From Gelidibacter mesophilus DSM 14095 (GTDB lineage: Bacteria; Bacteroidota; Bacteroidia; Flavobacteriales; Flavobacteriaceae): 64,000 nucleotides of DNA. The position numbers and the translations under genes were made by a program. The stretch's first letter is position 1; each line of letters begins with the position of its first letter. The stretch covers positions 310,001-374,000 of the forward strand of contig NZ_AUHD01000004.1 of NCBI RefSeq assembly GCF_000423005.1, in the 5' to 3' direction. The notes beneath the pieces were generated by a model. The model saw only the letters and a list, made by a program, of their open reading frames with translations. It searched no databases and was not told the origin of the DNA. Below, in pieces: positions 17,958 to 27,816 of the stretch.

Positions 17958-18683
17958 ATGCTAACAGTAATTCTTGCTATTGTAATTGTTATCCTTCTTA
18001 CGATTGGAATCGTCTGGGTGATTGACAAATTTGTTCCAAAAAACTTTAAGCCTATTTTACACATTTTACTTTGGGCAGTTATTGCTTTTCTTGGCTACTC
18101 CACCTTCATGTCAGTTTATGGAGAGATTCAATTCAATGAACTTAAAGAAAAACGCTATGCGATTGTTATTGAAAAGCTAAAAGATATTAGAGATGCTGAA
18201 TTGGCATACAAACAAGTCAACGGAAAGTTTACAGATAGCTTTGAAACTTTAATTTCATTTGTTGACAATGGTAAATACACTATAGTACAGCGTAAAGATT
18301 CTTCTATTGTTGATGTTGAAATGACAAAACGATTTGGTGGTGTGACGATGATGAAAGATATTGTTATTGTAGATACTTTAGGTTTTGTTCCAGTGAAAGA
18401 TTCCTTATTTGGTGCTGACACAAGATATAAGACTATGATGAATGTTCCTGTAGGAAAATCAGGAGCGAAATTTGATCTAAAAGCAGGCATGTTAGATAAT
18501 ATTCCAGTATTTGAGGCAAGCGTTGATAAAGCAATTATTCTTGATGGAGAGGATAACAACCTAATCTCTAAAGAAAAACAAGTAGTTTCTGTGGATGGTG
18601 TTAATGGTCCTAAACTTATGGTAGGTTCTATGGATGAGGTTAAAACCATTGGTAACTGGCCTAAAAATTATTCAACTGATTAA
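17958..18683 (+). CDS. Membrane protein of unknown function
   Basis: A 241-residue protein with two N-terminal transmembrane helices (about residues 2-23 and 33-52) and a soluble remainder of mixed character. The segment YAIVIEKLKDIRDAELAYKQ plus the mid part resembles pseudopilin-like or periplasmic accessory domains only vaguely, so I assign no function. It lies 28 bases before the DUF3822 gene, which overlaps rsmD, so the three probably form one operon. The C-terminal part repeats the pattern of short hydrophobic stretches (VDGVNGPKLMVGSMDE). Confidence 0.6.
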   Translation: MLTVILAIVIVILLTIGIVWVIDKFVPKNFKPILHILLWAVIAFLGYSTFMSVYGEIQFNELKEKRYAIVIEKLKDIRDAELAYKQVNGKFTDSFETLISFVDNGKYTIVQRKDSSIVDVEMTKRFGGVTMMKDIVIVDTLGFVPVKDSLFGADTRYKTMMNVPVGKSGAKFDLKAGMLDNIPVFEASVDKAIILDGEDNNLISKEKQVVSVDGVNGPKLMVGSMDEVKTIGNWPKNYSTD

Positions 18684-18711
18684 TAAATTGGAATCAAATC
18701 CTTTAAACAGA

Positions 18712-19497
18712 ATGTCCATTCAAATTAGTTTGAGTGGACTTTCTTTTTGTATCCTTAGCAGTTCTGAGTCCAGGATCGTTTATTTGAAACGTGTTGACTT
18801 CAAAAACAAACGGACACCGGAAGCGGTGTTGGTGGAATTACAGAACCATATTTCTAACGAACCATTGCTTTCTCAGCCATTTGAAACCGTGTTAGTATTA
18901 TTTCAAAATGAGCTTTCCAATGTTGTCCCTGAAGAATTTTTTGAAGAAGAAAATGCAGCAGACTATTTAAAGTACAGCTCAAAAATCATCAAAACAGATT
19001 TTATCTCACACGATAAAATAGAAGCCAACAATAGCATAAATGTATTTGTTCCTTATATGAACATTAACAACTATCTGTTTGAGCTTTATGGTGAATTTGA
19101 GTACAAACACGCTTCTACCATTTTGTTGGAACGTGCCTTATCAGACATCAGAAACAGAGAGAAAGATAAGATTTATTTGAATGTTGAACCTTTCCATTTT
19201 GAAATGGTGGTGGTCAAAAAAGGGCAACTTCAACTTTACAACACCTTTGAATATTACACCAAAGAAGATTTTATCTACTTCATTCTTTTCGCTATTGAAC
19301 AACTCAAATTAAATCCTGAGACCGTGATAGTTAAATTGACCGGACATATTCTCAAGAATGATCCGCTGTGGCAAATTCTTTATACGTATATCAGATATGT
19401 TGAATTTGATCGGCCATCAAAAGAGTATAGCTATGACGCCTTGGAAAATCCTCTACAAAAGCATCAATACACCCTTATTTTAAACAGTTTTAACTAA
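18712..19497 (+). CDS. DUF3822 family protein
   Basis: A 261-residue protein of the DUF3822 type, an actin/Hsp70-like ATPase-fold family found beside rsmD in flavobacteria. The first part reads MSIQISLSGLSFCILSSSES, a strand-rich start that suits this fold. I chose the Met at 18712; the longer upstream frame overlaps the previous gene and a TTG at 18688 is possible. Its stop overlaps the rsmD start by one base (TAATG), so they are coupled. Its role is unknown. Confidence 0.75.
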   Translation: MSIQISLSGLSFCILSSSESRIVYLKRVDFKNKRTPEAVLVELQNHISNEPLLSQPFETVLVLFQNELSNVVPEEFFEEENAADYLKYSSKIIKTDFISHDKIEANNSINVFVPYMNINNYLFELYGEFEYKHASTILLERALSDIRNREKDKIYLNVEPFHFEMVVVKKGQLQLYNTFEYYTKEDFIYFILFAIEQLKLNPETVIVKLTGHILKNDPLWQILYTYIRYVEFDRPSKEYSYDALENPLQKHQYTLILNSFN

Positions 19498-20042
19498 TGC
19501 GAATCATCTCAGGCCAATATAAAGGAAGACGCATCAACGCGCCAAAAAAACTACCAGTACGTCCAACGACTGATATGGCTAAGGAAGCACTCTTCAATAT
19601 TTTAAATAACAGCTTTTATTTTGATGAAATCTCAGTACTGGATCTATTTGCCGGCACGGGCAGTATAAGTTATGAATTTGCTTCGAGAGGCACGGAAAAC
19701 ATAACGTGTGTAGATGAAGATTTTGGTTGTATTAAGTTTATCAATAAAACTGCTGAAGAATTTGAAATGAACATCAGTACCATTAAAAGTGATATTTTTA
19801 AATTCTTGGAAAACACCAAACTTCAATCGACAGTAATTTTTGCCGATCCGCCTTATAATTTCAGTTTGGAGCAATTTTCTAAAATCCCTGAATTGGTGTT
19901 TCAAAATAGTCTTTTAGAAAGTGGCGGTATTCTTATTGTGGAACATGCCAAGCAAACTGATTTATCACATTTGGAATATTATAGCTACCAAAAAGATTAT
20001 GGCGGCAGTGTGTTCAGTTTTTTTGAATTAAAAGAAGACTAA
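19497..20042 (+). CDS. rsmD: 16S rRNA (guanine966-N2)-methyltransferase
   Basis: A 181-residue SAM-dependent methyltransferase of the RsmD family. It has the start MRIISGQYKGRRI, SAM motif I LDLFAGTGSISYEFASRG (49-66), the acidic CVDED (71-75), and the catalytic DPPY (117-120). The family methylates G966 of 16S rRNA. The start overlaps the stop of the DUF3822 gene. Confidence 0.9.
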   Translation: MRIISGQYKGRRINAPKKLPVRPTTDMAKEALFNILNNSFYFDEISVLDLFAGTGSISYEFASRGTENITCVDEDFGCIKFINKTAEEFEMNISTIKSDIFKFLENTKLQSTVIFADPPYNFSLEQFSKIPELVFQNSLLESGGILIVEHAKQTDLSHLEYYSYQKDYGGSVFSFFELKED

Positions 20043-20331
20043 AATCTCTCAGAGTCGCAAAGACACAAAGTTCTGTTGAAGTCCTTTTCAAATTTGTGGA
20101 CTATAGATTGTGTGGACTTTTCTCCATTCAGAAGTTTCCTTAATGAGAAAACTTTAGCATAAACAGACAAATCAGAATATCACATTAAAAGTGTGGTGAA
20201 TTCAACCAGCAACTACATTGTGCATCGCTCTTGTATTTTGTACTTTGATCCCGCTAAAAAGCAGGATTAGTTCAATTAGCATATTACAATGTGCCTATAG
20301 CCTATGGAATGGGTTGCACTAAATAAACAAA
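20043..20331. other. Intergenic region with a short dispersed-type repeat
   Basis: Starts with CTCAGAGTCGCAAAGACAC (20049-20067), which resembles the TTTGTGTCTTTGCGACT-type sequence scattered in Bacteroidota intergenic regions. Beyond it I see no gene; the only hairpin belongs to rnpB. Confidence 0.35.
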
Positions 20332-20355
20332 GCTCCTTGAAAAATTCCAAAGAGC
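20332..20355 (-). terminator. Terminator of rnpB
   Basis: On the minus strand GCTCTTTG/CAAGGAGC forms an 8-bp stem (two G-T pairs) with an 8-base loop, followed by TTTGTTTATTTAG. It lies directly after the 3' end of rnpB. Confidence 0.6.
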
Positions 20356-20365
20356 CTGTTTAAAT

Positions 20366-20773
20366 AAGTAAATCTATAAGCCGAATTCTGTACCACGCCT
20401 TGGCATGGCCCTTATCATTTATCTGAGCGTACTGTTACCAGCACACTTTAGCTGCCTACCCTCCAACAATCGAGCGTGCCGCCCTCCCGCCTGCCACCAT
20501 CTGTTAAATACAAACGGCGGACAAGCAAACATTGGTATACATGACATTGCACCACATAGAGTTTACCTGGTTTCACTACAGCATGACCTGTACATTCTTT
20601 CTGTTGCACTTTTCCTGATCTCACGACCGATGGCCATTAACCATTATGTTGCACTATGGTGTTCGGACTTTCCTCCAAATCTTCGCAAAAGCAAGGATCT
20701 CATAAAAGAATCTTTCAATCCAAATTATAAGATGTCCATCAAGTTGAACATTCAGCGATAAGGCGATTTACTT
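20366..20773 (-). ncRNA. rnpB: RNase P RNA (M1-like catalytic RNA)
   Basis: On the minus strand this region contains GAGGAAAGTCCGAACACC near 20668-20685 and ends with ACAGAATTCGGCTTATAG, both hallmark sequences of bacterial RNase P RNA. The 5' AAGTAAATC and 3' GATTTACTT form the terminal helix P1, which sets the boundaries to within a few bases. Length of about 408 nt is normal for Bacteroidota. The RNA is the catalytic part of RNase P, which trims the 5' leader of tRNA precursors. A terminator-like hairpin follows; no protein gene fits here. Confidence 0.9.
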
Positions 20774-20957
20774 AAATGCAAAATTAGTGTAAAGTTAGAA
20801 GTGAATAAAGATATATGCAGGTAAAATTCGTCAATTATGAAAAATTCAACTTTTCAATGACTTTAAGTGCTTAAGGCACTTTTCACTCCCTACTCCTATT
20901 TGTTAATAACTAATGCTAAAATCACCACATGTCATTCCTTTATTAGCACCGAATTTT

Positions 20958-20965
20958 TAACTTTG
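20958..20965 (+). promoter_or_regulatory. Candidate -7 element for dnaX
   Basis: TAACTTTG fits TAnnTTTG and lies 50 bases upstream of the dnaX start; no clear -33 TTG accompanies it. Confidence 0.3.
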
Positions 20966-21015
20966 TTACTTCAAGATGTGCATGACAGATGCGCAATTGA
21001 ATTCAACAAAAAACA

Positions 21016-22746
21016 ATGGAACATTTCGTCGTATCGGCACGCAAATACAGACCACAGACCTTTAAGGATGTTGTGGGCCAGCAGGCCATTACCAATACGT
21101 TGCTGAATGCCATTGAACATCATCATTTAGCCCAAGCTTTATTATTTACAGGGCCGCGTGGGGTTGGTAAAACCACCTGTGCACGTATTTTGGCCAAAAT
21201 GATCAACAGCGACGGGACCGAAAAAGAAGATGAAGATTTCGCTTTCAATATTTTTGAATTGGATGCCGCATCAAATAACTCTGTAGATGATATCAGAAAC
21301 TTAACTGATCAGGTTAGGATTCCACCCCAAGTAGGAAAATACAAAGTTTATATTATTGATGAGGTGCACATGCTCTCTCAGGCGGCATTCAATGCCTTTC
21401 TAAAGACTTTGGAAGAGCCACCAAAACATTGTATTTTTATTTTAGCCACTACTGAGAAGCATAAAATCATTCCTACAATCTTATCGCGTTGTCAGATCTT
21501 TGATTTTAAACGTATAACAGTTAAAGACGCTAAGAATTATTTAAAATACATTGCGGAAGAACAAGGTATTGAGGCCGAAGATGATGCCCTTCATATCATT
21601 GCTCAAAAAGCAGATGGCGCCATGCGTGATGCCCTGTCTATTTTTGATAGAGTGGTTAGTTTTTCTGGTAAAAATTTGACAAGACAGGCCGTTACAGAGA
21701 ATTTAAATGTACTGGATTACGAAACATATTTTATAAGTACCGATTATATTTTAGAGAATAAAATCCCGGAATTACTCATTCAATTTAATGACACCTTATC
21801 AAAAGGATTTGACGGGCACCATTATGTTGCCGGATTGGCGTCGCATTTTAGGGACTTAATGGTCTGCAAAAATGAAAAGACCGTTGAACTTCTTGAAGTG
21901 GGTGAAGACACCCAAATAAAATATATGGAACAGTGCCGAAAGACCTCCTATGAATTTCTGATGAAGGGCATTGCACTGGCCAACGATTGTGATCTCAAAT
22001 TTAAAAGCAGTAAAAATCAACGCTTACTCGTTGAACTCACCTTAATGCAGCTTGCCTCTATCACTTTTGATGGAGAAAAAAAAAATAGCAAACATTACAT
22101 AATTCCTGCTTCTTATTTTAAAAACAAAGGAATTACCCCAGTACCAGTAGCACTTCCAAAGAAAGAGAAAATAGAACCTACAATTGTTGCTGAATTTACT
22201 GAACAAAAGTCGGAGCTAAAAAAACCGCAAGCATCCAGTGAATATGCCCAAAAGATAATTCCTAAAATTGGTTTAAAACCAGATCCACAACGCACCTCAG
22301 GACTTTCTTTAAAAAGTATCAGGGCTAAAAAAGAACATCTCATCAAGCAGATGGAGGTGGTCATTGATCCCAACGATTTACCAAAGGAAGAATTTACCGC
22401 GGAGGCTTTCCAATTAGCTTGGTCAAATTACATCAAAACCTTACAAGATAAAGGAGAAAAGATCATGATCTCGATTTTGGAAATGAACACACCTCGCTTA
22501 AATGGCACCGAAATTCATGTAGAATTTCCAAATGAATCTCTCAAAATAGAACTGGAACGTGCCCAATTTCCATTAATGGAATACCTCAGAAAAGCAGTTA
22601 GGAATTTTGAACTAACTTTGCATGTCCACGTGAATGAAGAGGTTGCAAAGAAATACGCCTTTACGCCCATGGAAAAATACCAGAAATTAAAAGAAAAGAA
22701 CCCCAATATTGAACTCTTGAAGAAAACCTTTGGGCTGGACCTTTAA
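21016..22746 (+). CDS. dnaX: DNA polymerase III subunit gamma/tau
   Basis: A 576-residue clamp-loader ATPase that, with DnaE and the other clamp-loader subunits, loads the beta clamp. Walker A GPRGVGKTTCA (46-56), Walker B IIDEVHM (around 113), and the sensor region FILATTEKHKIIPTILSRCQ are present. The zinc-module cysteines usual after Walker A are absent; the sequence continues DGTEKEDEDFAFNIFELDAASNNS, which from memory is the normal flavobacterial form. The tau-specific C-terminal part is present to the end. Its partner gene follows 38 bases on. Confidence 0.9.
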   Translation: MEHFVVSARKYRPQTFKDVVGQQAITNTLLNAIEHHHLAQALLFTGPRGVGKTTCARILAKMINSDGTEKEDEDFAFNIFELDAASNNSVDDIRNLTDQVRIPPQVGKYKVYIIDEVHMLSQAAFNAFLKTLEEPPKHCIFILATTEKHKIIPTILSRCQIFDFKRITVKDAKNYLKYIAEEQGIEAEDDALHIIAQKADGAMRDALSIFDRVVSFSGKNLTRQAVTENLNVLDYETYFISTDYILENKIPELLIQFNDTLSKGFDGHHYVAGLASHFRDLMVCKNEKTVELLEVGEDTQIKYMEQCRKTSYEFLMKGIALANDCDLKFKSSKNQRLLVELTLMQLASITFDGEKKNSKHYIIPASYFKNKGITPVPVALPKKEKIEPTIVAEFTEQKSELKKPQASSEYAQKIIPKIGLKPDPQRTSGLSLKSIRAKKEHLIKQMEVVIDPNDLPKEEFTAEAFQLAWSNYIKTLQDKGEKIMISILEMNTPRLNGTEIHVEFPNESLKIELERAQFPLMEYLRKAVRNFELTLHVHVNEEVAKKYAFTPMEKYQKLKEKNPNIELLKKTFGLDL

Positions 22747-22784
22747 TCAGGAAAAGAAAAGCTTAAGAATCTTTAGGTTCAAAA

Positions 22785-23357
22785 ATGAAAAGACTTATGA
22801 AAATCTCAATTTTATTGGTTGCTTTAATTTCAATTGTTTGTTTGAGTTGTGACGGCAGACAAACCAAAAAAGAGGCTTTAGAACGGGCTGTTTCCGAATT
22901 TAATTTAAAGAGCACGCCGTTAGAGCTGGCTACCTTTCATCCAAAAGGTTATGTTGAAATAGTAACGGACACTATTATTGGAAACGGCATCAATGTCCAT
23001 ATCAAAAATTATTCACTGTTAGCGGAGCAGATATTGGTATCCAACAGTACAGAAGACAGTTCCAAAAATGCAAGTTATCAACGAGTGTTCGAATCTGAAA
23101 TAACCATTTCATCAGCTTTCAAGGATATTTTTAGTACTCATATTTCCGCAAGACAGTTTAAGGCCTTTGATAAGGATCAGTTTTGGGATCACGCCACCTT
23201 ACAACACACTTGGGTAAACCAGGAGCTTTCAACCGATAACCTTATTAGATTAGATATTTCCTTCATCAACCCAAAAAACAAAACTTATAAGTTGTACAGA
23301 ATGTCCATTGATAATTTCGGTCAACAAACACTGAACTTAGTAGAAGAGCAGAGTTAA
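22785..23357 (+). CDS. Lipoprotein of unknown function
   Basis: A 190-residue protein with a lipoprotein signal peptide: hydrophobic stretch then lipobox ending SC at Cys22 (CLSC). The mature part is mixed alpha/beta with no motif I recognise. It lies 38 bases downstream of dnaX and 54 before miaE on the same strand. It is probably an envelope lipoprotein facing the periplasm. No enzymatic residues can be identified. Confidence 0.6.
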   Translation: MKRLMKISILLVALISIVCLSCDGRQTKKEALERAVSEFNLKSTPLELATFHPKGYVEIVTDTIIGNGINVHIKNYSLLAEQILVSNSTEDSSKNASYQRVFESEITISSAFKDIFSTHISARQFKAFDKDQFWDHATLQHTWVNQELSTDNLIRLDISFINPKNKTYKLYRMSIDNFGQQTLNLVEEQS

Positions 23358-23411
23358 AATTATTGAGATTATACCTCTCATCTTCTACATCAAAAAAAAA
23401 ATTAAACACAA

Positions 23412-23993
23412 ATGCTCGGACTTAAATTACCTACAGACCCACGTTGGGTCAATATTGTTGAAAAAAACATTGAAGACATACTCACGGATCATGCCTATTG
23501 CGAGCAAAAAGCGACAAGCACAGCTATTTCTCTGATTGTTAGTTTTCCTGAATATACAGAGTTAGTTCAAGAAATGGTTGCCTTGGTGAAAGAGGAAATC
23601 AGCCATTTCAAAATGGTGCATGACAAAATTCTCGAAAACGGGTGGTTACTTGGCAGAGACCGGAAGGATGATTATGTAATTCAGCTGTTAACCTTTTTCC
23701 CTAAGGGTGGAAGCAGAACCACACAATTGGTCCATAGGCTGCTCTATGCTGCATTAATTGAAGCGAGAAGCTGTGAACGTTTTCGTTTGCTTTCAGAAGA
23801 ATTGGAGGATAAGGAATTGGCTGAATTCTATAGAAAGTTAATGGTCAGTGAAGCTAACCATTATACAATGTTTTTAGGCTTTGCAAGACAGTATGGCGAC
23901 CGTAAGGAAGTAGACATCAAATGGAATGAACTGCTGGAATTTGAAGCGCAAATCATGAAAGATTTAAGTAAAAAAGAGACCATACATGGTTAA
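23412..23993 (+). CDS. miaE: tRNA-(ms2io6A)-hydroxylase
   Basis: A 193-residue non-haem di-iron protein of the MiaE family, which hydroxylates ms2i6A at position 37 of tRNAs that read UNN codons. Glu/His ligands expected for the di-iron centre are visible as EEISHFKMVH (near residue 58), EARSCERF (near 117) and SEANHYTMF (near 148). The length is normal. It follows the lipoprotein gene and ends at a bidirectional terminator. Confidence 0.85.
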   Translation: MLGLKLPTDPRWVNIVEKNIEDILTDHAYCEQKATSTAISLIVSFPEYTELVQEMVALVKEEISHFKMVHDKILENGWLLGRDRKDDYVIQLLTFFPKGGSRTTQLVHRLLYAALIEARSCERFRLLSEELEDKELAEFYRKLMVSEANHYTMFLGFARQYGDRKEVDIKWNELLEFEAQIMKDLSKKETIHG

Positions 23994-24030
23994 ATAAGGG
24001 CCTTTTAATTAAGATAAGATGATAACTCAT

Positions 24031-24062
24031 AAAAAAAGCTCCAAAATTTGAAGCTTTTTTTT
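24031..24062. terminator. Bidirectional terminator between miaE and the outer-membrane barrel gene
   Basis: AAAAAAGCT/AGCTTTTTT, a 9-bp stem with an AT-rich loop and long T-runs on both strands. It lies between two convergent genes. Confidence 0.75.
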
Positions 24063-24082
24063 ATAGGATATTTTAAACGCTA

Positions 24083-24610
24083 TTAGAGCCTGTAAGTAAA
24101 ACCAAACTGCATGACGCCTTGTCTGGCTTCAAGGTTCATATCGTCATCAAAGACGTTTGAAATTCCGTATAAATAACGGAAATCAACACCAATCTCGTCA
24201 GTTATCATATACTCTGCAAATCCAACGCCTGAAAATACAAAATTTTTAAATCCGTCATTCTCTTTATGAATTTTCAAACCTACTTGTGGACCAACGCCAA
24301 CTTTGAATCCACCAAAAATATTGTAGTTCAATATCACAGGTAAGTTCAAATAATCAGTTTTATAGTATTGCAAATTTGCACCTTCTGGAGAATATTGCAA
24401 TTCTGTCATAACCGCTAAAGTTTCCGTAAAACCGTAGTCTACAAAAGCTCCAAAAACAAAACCATTTCTGTGCGGATTTGGACGAATGCCGTCGGTTTCA
24501 TAGTCCATATTGGAGACATTGGTCGCAAAATGCACTCCGTATTTAATGTCTTGAGAAAATGAGTAGGTAGTCATACCTACAAAAAGTAGAAGGGTAAATA
24601 TTTTTTTCAT
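24083..24610 (-). CDS. Small outer-membrane beta-barrel protein
   Basis: A 175-residue protein with a signal peptide (cleavage after SFSQ, about residue 20). The mature part has alternating beta strands with a final aromatic-ended strand (QGVMQFGFTYRL), like the OmpW/OmpA-type eight-stranded barrels of flavobacteria (porin family). It resembles the barrels at 61-63.6 kb in general pattern. No promoter or operon partner is clear. Function unknown. Confidence 0.7.
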   Translation of the reverse strand: MKKIFTLLLFVGMTTYSFSQDIKYGVHFATNVSNMDYETDGIRPNPHRNGFVFGAFVDYGFTETLAVMTELQYSPEGANLQYYKTDYLNLPVILNYNIFGGFKVGVGPQVGLKIHKENDGFKNFVFSGVGFAEYMITDEIGVDFRYLYGISNVFDDDMNLEARQGVMQFGFTYRL

Positions 24611-24703
24611 AATTCGTGATTTGAGGCTGTCAAGATATATTGAAAATTAGTATTACAGGTAAAAATTAGATATGTAACAGAAAAAAGAAGATAAACGGCT
24701 AAC

Positions 24704-25612
24704 TTATACCAAGTTTACACTTGAAACCGTTCCAAAATAGACACTTTTGACAATACCATCTGACAACCCGATTTTTGGAACATAAATGTATTTTGCATCG
24801 CTCCATTTCATTGCTGAAAGATATATTCTAGTAGCTGGAATGATCACATCGGCCCTATCTTGATTGAGATCCAATTCTGTAATACGCTCTTCATAGCTGT
24901 AGGTTTGAAGCATATTATAATAGGAAGTCAAATAGAAATAAGTTAACGGTTTTCCTGCAGCTTTTCCTGAAATCTTGAATATTTTGTTAATGTTTCCACC
25001 CGAACCAAGAAGATTCATCTTTTCAAAATCTTTAGTATTCTGTTTTATCCAAGTTTCTAATTCCAACCATACTTCTTTTGGAACAATGTCGTTCAACAAC
25101 CTTACTGTACCAATTTTAAATGATTTTGAAGCCGTTGTCACCCCTTCATGAATGACTGAGAACTCAGTACTCCCTCCACCAACATCAACATACAAGTAAG
25201 TTTTACTCCTATCGATAAAACTATTCAAATCAGTAGCGGCTATAATAGCGGCTTCCTCTTCCCCATCGATAACATCAATCTTTATCTTAGTTTGTTTTTT
25301 TATGAGCTTTACAATGTCGGTGCCATTTTCTGCTTCACGCATTGCTGAAGTTGCACACGCTTTATAAGCCACAACCTTATGGGATCTCATCAGCAACTTG
25401 AAAGCATTCATGGTGTCTACCAAGCGTAATTCATTCTCTTTGGAAATTGTTTGATTCAAAAACACATCCGCCCCCAAACGGATGGGTACACGCACCAATG
25501 AGCTTTTTTTGAAAAGCGTGGGCTTTCCTTTTTGCTCAATGATATTTGAAATAAGCAACCGTACAGCATTGGATCCAATGTCAATAGCAGCATATTTTTT
25601 TATGGTCAGCAT
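24704..25612 (-). CDS. ppx: Exopolyphosphatase / guanosine pentaphosphatase family
   Basis: A 302-residue protein of the Ppx/GppA family, an actin-like ASKHA ATPase fold. The phosphate-1 loop AIDIGSNAVR (9-18) and phosphate-2 loop YVDVGGGSTEF are clear. It lacks the C-terminal HD domain of long Ppx, so it is the short form, as usual in Bacteroidota. It starts 3 bases after ppk ends, so polyphosphate synthesis and hydrolysis are co-transcribed. Confidence 0.85.
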   Translation of the reverse strand: MLTIKKYAAIDIGSNAVRLLISNIIEQKGKPTLFKKSSLVRVPIRLGADVFLNQTISKENELRLVDTMNAFKLLMRSHKVVAYKACATSAMREAENGTDIVKLIKKQTKIKIDVIDGEEEAAIIAATDLNSFIDRSKTYLYVDVGGGSTEFSVIHEGVTTASKSFKIGTVRLLNDIVPKEVWLELETWIKQNTKDFEKMNLLGSGGNINKIFKISGKAAGKPLTYFYLTSYYNMLQTYSYEERITELDLNQDRADVIIPATRIYLSAMKWSDAKYIYVPKIGLSDGIVKSVYFGTVSSVNLV

Positions 25613-25615
25613 AAT

Positions 25616-27676
25616 TTAATTTTCAAGTTTATTGACATAATAATCATAGATAGCAAATTGCGACCTAACTTTTGGCAAATCATTACGTCTGTATTTATTT
25701 TCATGATTGCCACATAGCAAGCGGGCTTTCACATTGTCATTCCAGGCGATTTCAAAAACGTCCAATAGTTCATTCTTGATATCCTTGTCATAAATTGGGC
25801 AAGTGACTTCCACTCTATTTTCAATATTTCTTGACATCCAATCTGCAGAAGAAATAAAAACTTTGGGGTCATCATTATTGCAAAACACCAATAATCGGGT
25901 ATGTTCCAAAAATTTATCGATAATACTAATAACTTCTATATTTTCACTCATGCCTTGAATGCCTGGAACCAAACAGCAAATACCTCTCACAATCATTTGG
26001 ATCTTTACGCCTGCCCTACTAGCTTCATAAAGTTTATCTACCATCATATAACTAGAAATACTATTGAGTTTCAGTTTTATGAAAGCTGGTTTTCCGTTCT
26101 TAACATTTTCAATTTCGGTATCAATAAGCTTGAACAGTTTCGTTTTGGTATAATGTGGCGAAACAATAATATGTTTATATCTAAAAATTTTGTAATTGGT
26201 TTCAAAAAAGTCAAAAACCTTGACCACATCCTTTAAAATTTTTTGATCGGAGGTAAATAAGGTATAATCTGTATAAAGTTTAGCTGTGGACTCATTAAAA
26301 TTACCAGTGCTCAAAAATCCATAGCGTTTGATCTTATTGTTTTCTTCCCGTTCTATAACGCACATTTTGCTGTGCACCTTGAGACCTTTAACTCCAAAAA
26401 GAAGATTGATCCCATCAGTTTCCATTTGTTCGGCGTAATCAATATTGGCTTGTTCGTCAAAACGCGCCTGTAATTCAATGGCCACAGTCACTTTTTTACC
26501 GTTTTTAGCGGCATTGATTAACGAACTTGCCACATGTGAAATTTGTGCCAATCGATAAATGGTAATCTTAATGTTTTTTACTTTAGGATCGAGTGCCGCT
26601 TCCCGTAAGAATTTTACAACATAAGAAAAAGTTTGATACGGCGTGTGCAGTAAATAATCCTTTTTGGCGATATTGTTAAAGATGCTCGTCTCTAAGCTTA
26701 AGCCTTTTATTGGTAAGGGTTTTATTTTACCATACAGTAAATCGGTTCTCCCCAAACTAGGAAAATCCATGTAATCCCTCCTGTTATGGTAACGCCCACC
26801 CGGAATTACACTGTCTTTGGAATCAATGCCCATCATGTTCATCAGCAACTGCAAGGTTTCAACATCAATGGTTTTATCGTAAACAAATCTAACAGGCTCA
26901 CCTATTTGTCGATGTTTAACACTATCAGAAATTTTCTCAATAAAACTTTTACTCAAGTCACTCTCAAAGTCCAATTCGCCATCACGCGTGATTTTGATCA
27001 TGTGTGCCGAAATCGATTCATACTCAAAAATATTAAAAATATCATTTAAGCAGTACCGCAATAAATCGTCCAACATGATGATATAGTTGTTGTCGTCTTT
27101 TTTTGGAAGGACCACAAATCGATCCATTGACTTGGGAATTTCAATAAGTGCAAACTGTTTTTGTTGGTTTTTAAGGACCATTTTTACGGCGAGATATGCT
27201 GCATGGTCTTTTAAGGTTGGCAATTTCACCTTGTCACTCAAAACGATGGTCACCAAAGCAGGACTGACATACTGAATAAAATAATTTTTTATAAAACGAT
27301 GTTGTTTTTCGTCAATTTGTGTTTCATTGACGATATGGATATTTTCAACTTCCAAACGCTTATGTATAGTAGCCAAAATATCGAGACTATCACTTTGTTG
27401 TTTAATGACTATTAGTGTAATAATTTCCAATAATTCGCTTGCTGAAATTCCTCCCAATTCACTTTTACCTGTTTTTCCGGCTTCATCAATGCGTTTGACG
27501 GTGGCATAGCGCACCTTAAAAAATTCATCGAGATTATTTGAGAAAATCCCCAAAAACCGAAGACGTTCAATGAGTGGTACGGTTTCATCTTCTGCCTCTT
27601 GCAGAACACGTTCGTTAAACTGTAACCAGCTCAATTCTCTATTGATGTAGGTATTGGATTTTATATCTGAAACCAT
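25616..27676 (-). CDS. ppk1: Polyphosphate kinase 1
   Basis: A 686-residue Ppk1, which polymerises ATP gamma-phosphate into polyphosphate. The N-terminal domain starts NRELSWLQFNERVLQEA, and the two phospholipase D-like halves carry the phospho-histidine site VHSKMCVIE and the conserved RYGFLSTGNFNESTA. It is next to ppx and in the same direction as the sixA-like gene. The start MVSDIKSN at 27676 is preceded by a good -7 element. It should reside at the inner face of the membrane. Confidence 0.9.
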   Translation of the reverse strand: MVSDIKSNTYINRELSWLQFNERVLQEAEDETVPLIERLRFLGIFSNNLDEFFKVRYATVKRIDEAGKTGKSELGGISASELLEIITLIVIKQQSDSLDILATIHKRLEVENIHIVNETQIDEKQHRFIKNYFIQYVSPALVTIVLSDKVKLPTLKDHAAYLAVKMVLKNQQKQFALIEIPKSMDRFVVLPKKDDNNYIIMLDDLLRYCLNDIFNIFEYESISAHMIKITRDGELDFESDLSKSFIEKISDSVKHRQIGEPVRFVYDKTIDVETLQLLMNMMGIDSKDSVIPGGRYHNRRDYMDFPSLGRTDLLYGKIKPLPIKGLSLETSIFNNIAKKDYLLHTPYQTFSYVVKFLREAALDPKVKNIKITIYRLAQISHVASSLINAAKNGKKVTVAIELQARFDEQANIDYAEQMETDGINLLFGVKGLKVHSKMCVIEREENNKIKRYGFLSTGNFNESTAKLYTDYTLFTSDQKILKDVVKVFDFFETNYKIFRYKHIIVSPHYTKTKLFKLIDTEIENVKNGKPAFIKLKLNSISSYMMVDKLYEASRAGVKIQMIVRGICCLVPGIQGMSENIEVISIIDKFLEHTRLLVFCNNDDPKVFISSADWMSRNIENRVEVTCPIYDKDIKNELLDVFEIAWNDNVKARLLCGNHENKYRRNDLPKVRSQFAIYDYYVNKLEN

Positions 27677-27703
27677 TAAGTGCGGACTGAATTTAATCTA
27701 TGA

Positions 27704-27711
27704 CAAATATA
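27704..27711 (-). promoter_or_regulatory. Candidate -7 element for ppk-ppx
   Basis: Minus-strand TATATTTG fits TAnnTTTG and implies a leader of about 20 bases. A TTTA rather than TTTG lies about 19 bases upstream. Confidence 0.5.
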
Positions 27712-27816
27712 TTCTAATTATAAAATAAAGATACTTCACAAGATATAATTATTTGTTAAGGATAGTCGCATTATCTAAAAAAATTTCAGATCTATCTCTT
27801 TTAAAAATGAGGTATT

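Noticed and set aside
20405-20761. 118-residue plus-strand ORF across the RNase P RNA region
   Set aside because: The minus strand matches rnpB signature sequences; the ORF is an overlap artefact.
21016-22746. dnaX lacking the zinc-binding cysteines after Walker A as a possible novelty
   Set aside because: From family knowledge this is usual in flavobacterial DnaX; not specific to this window.
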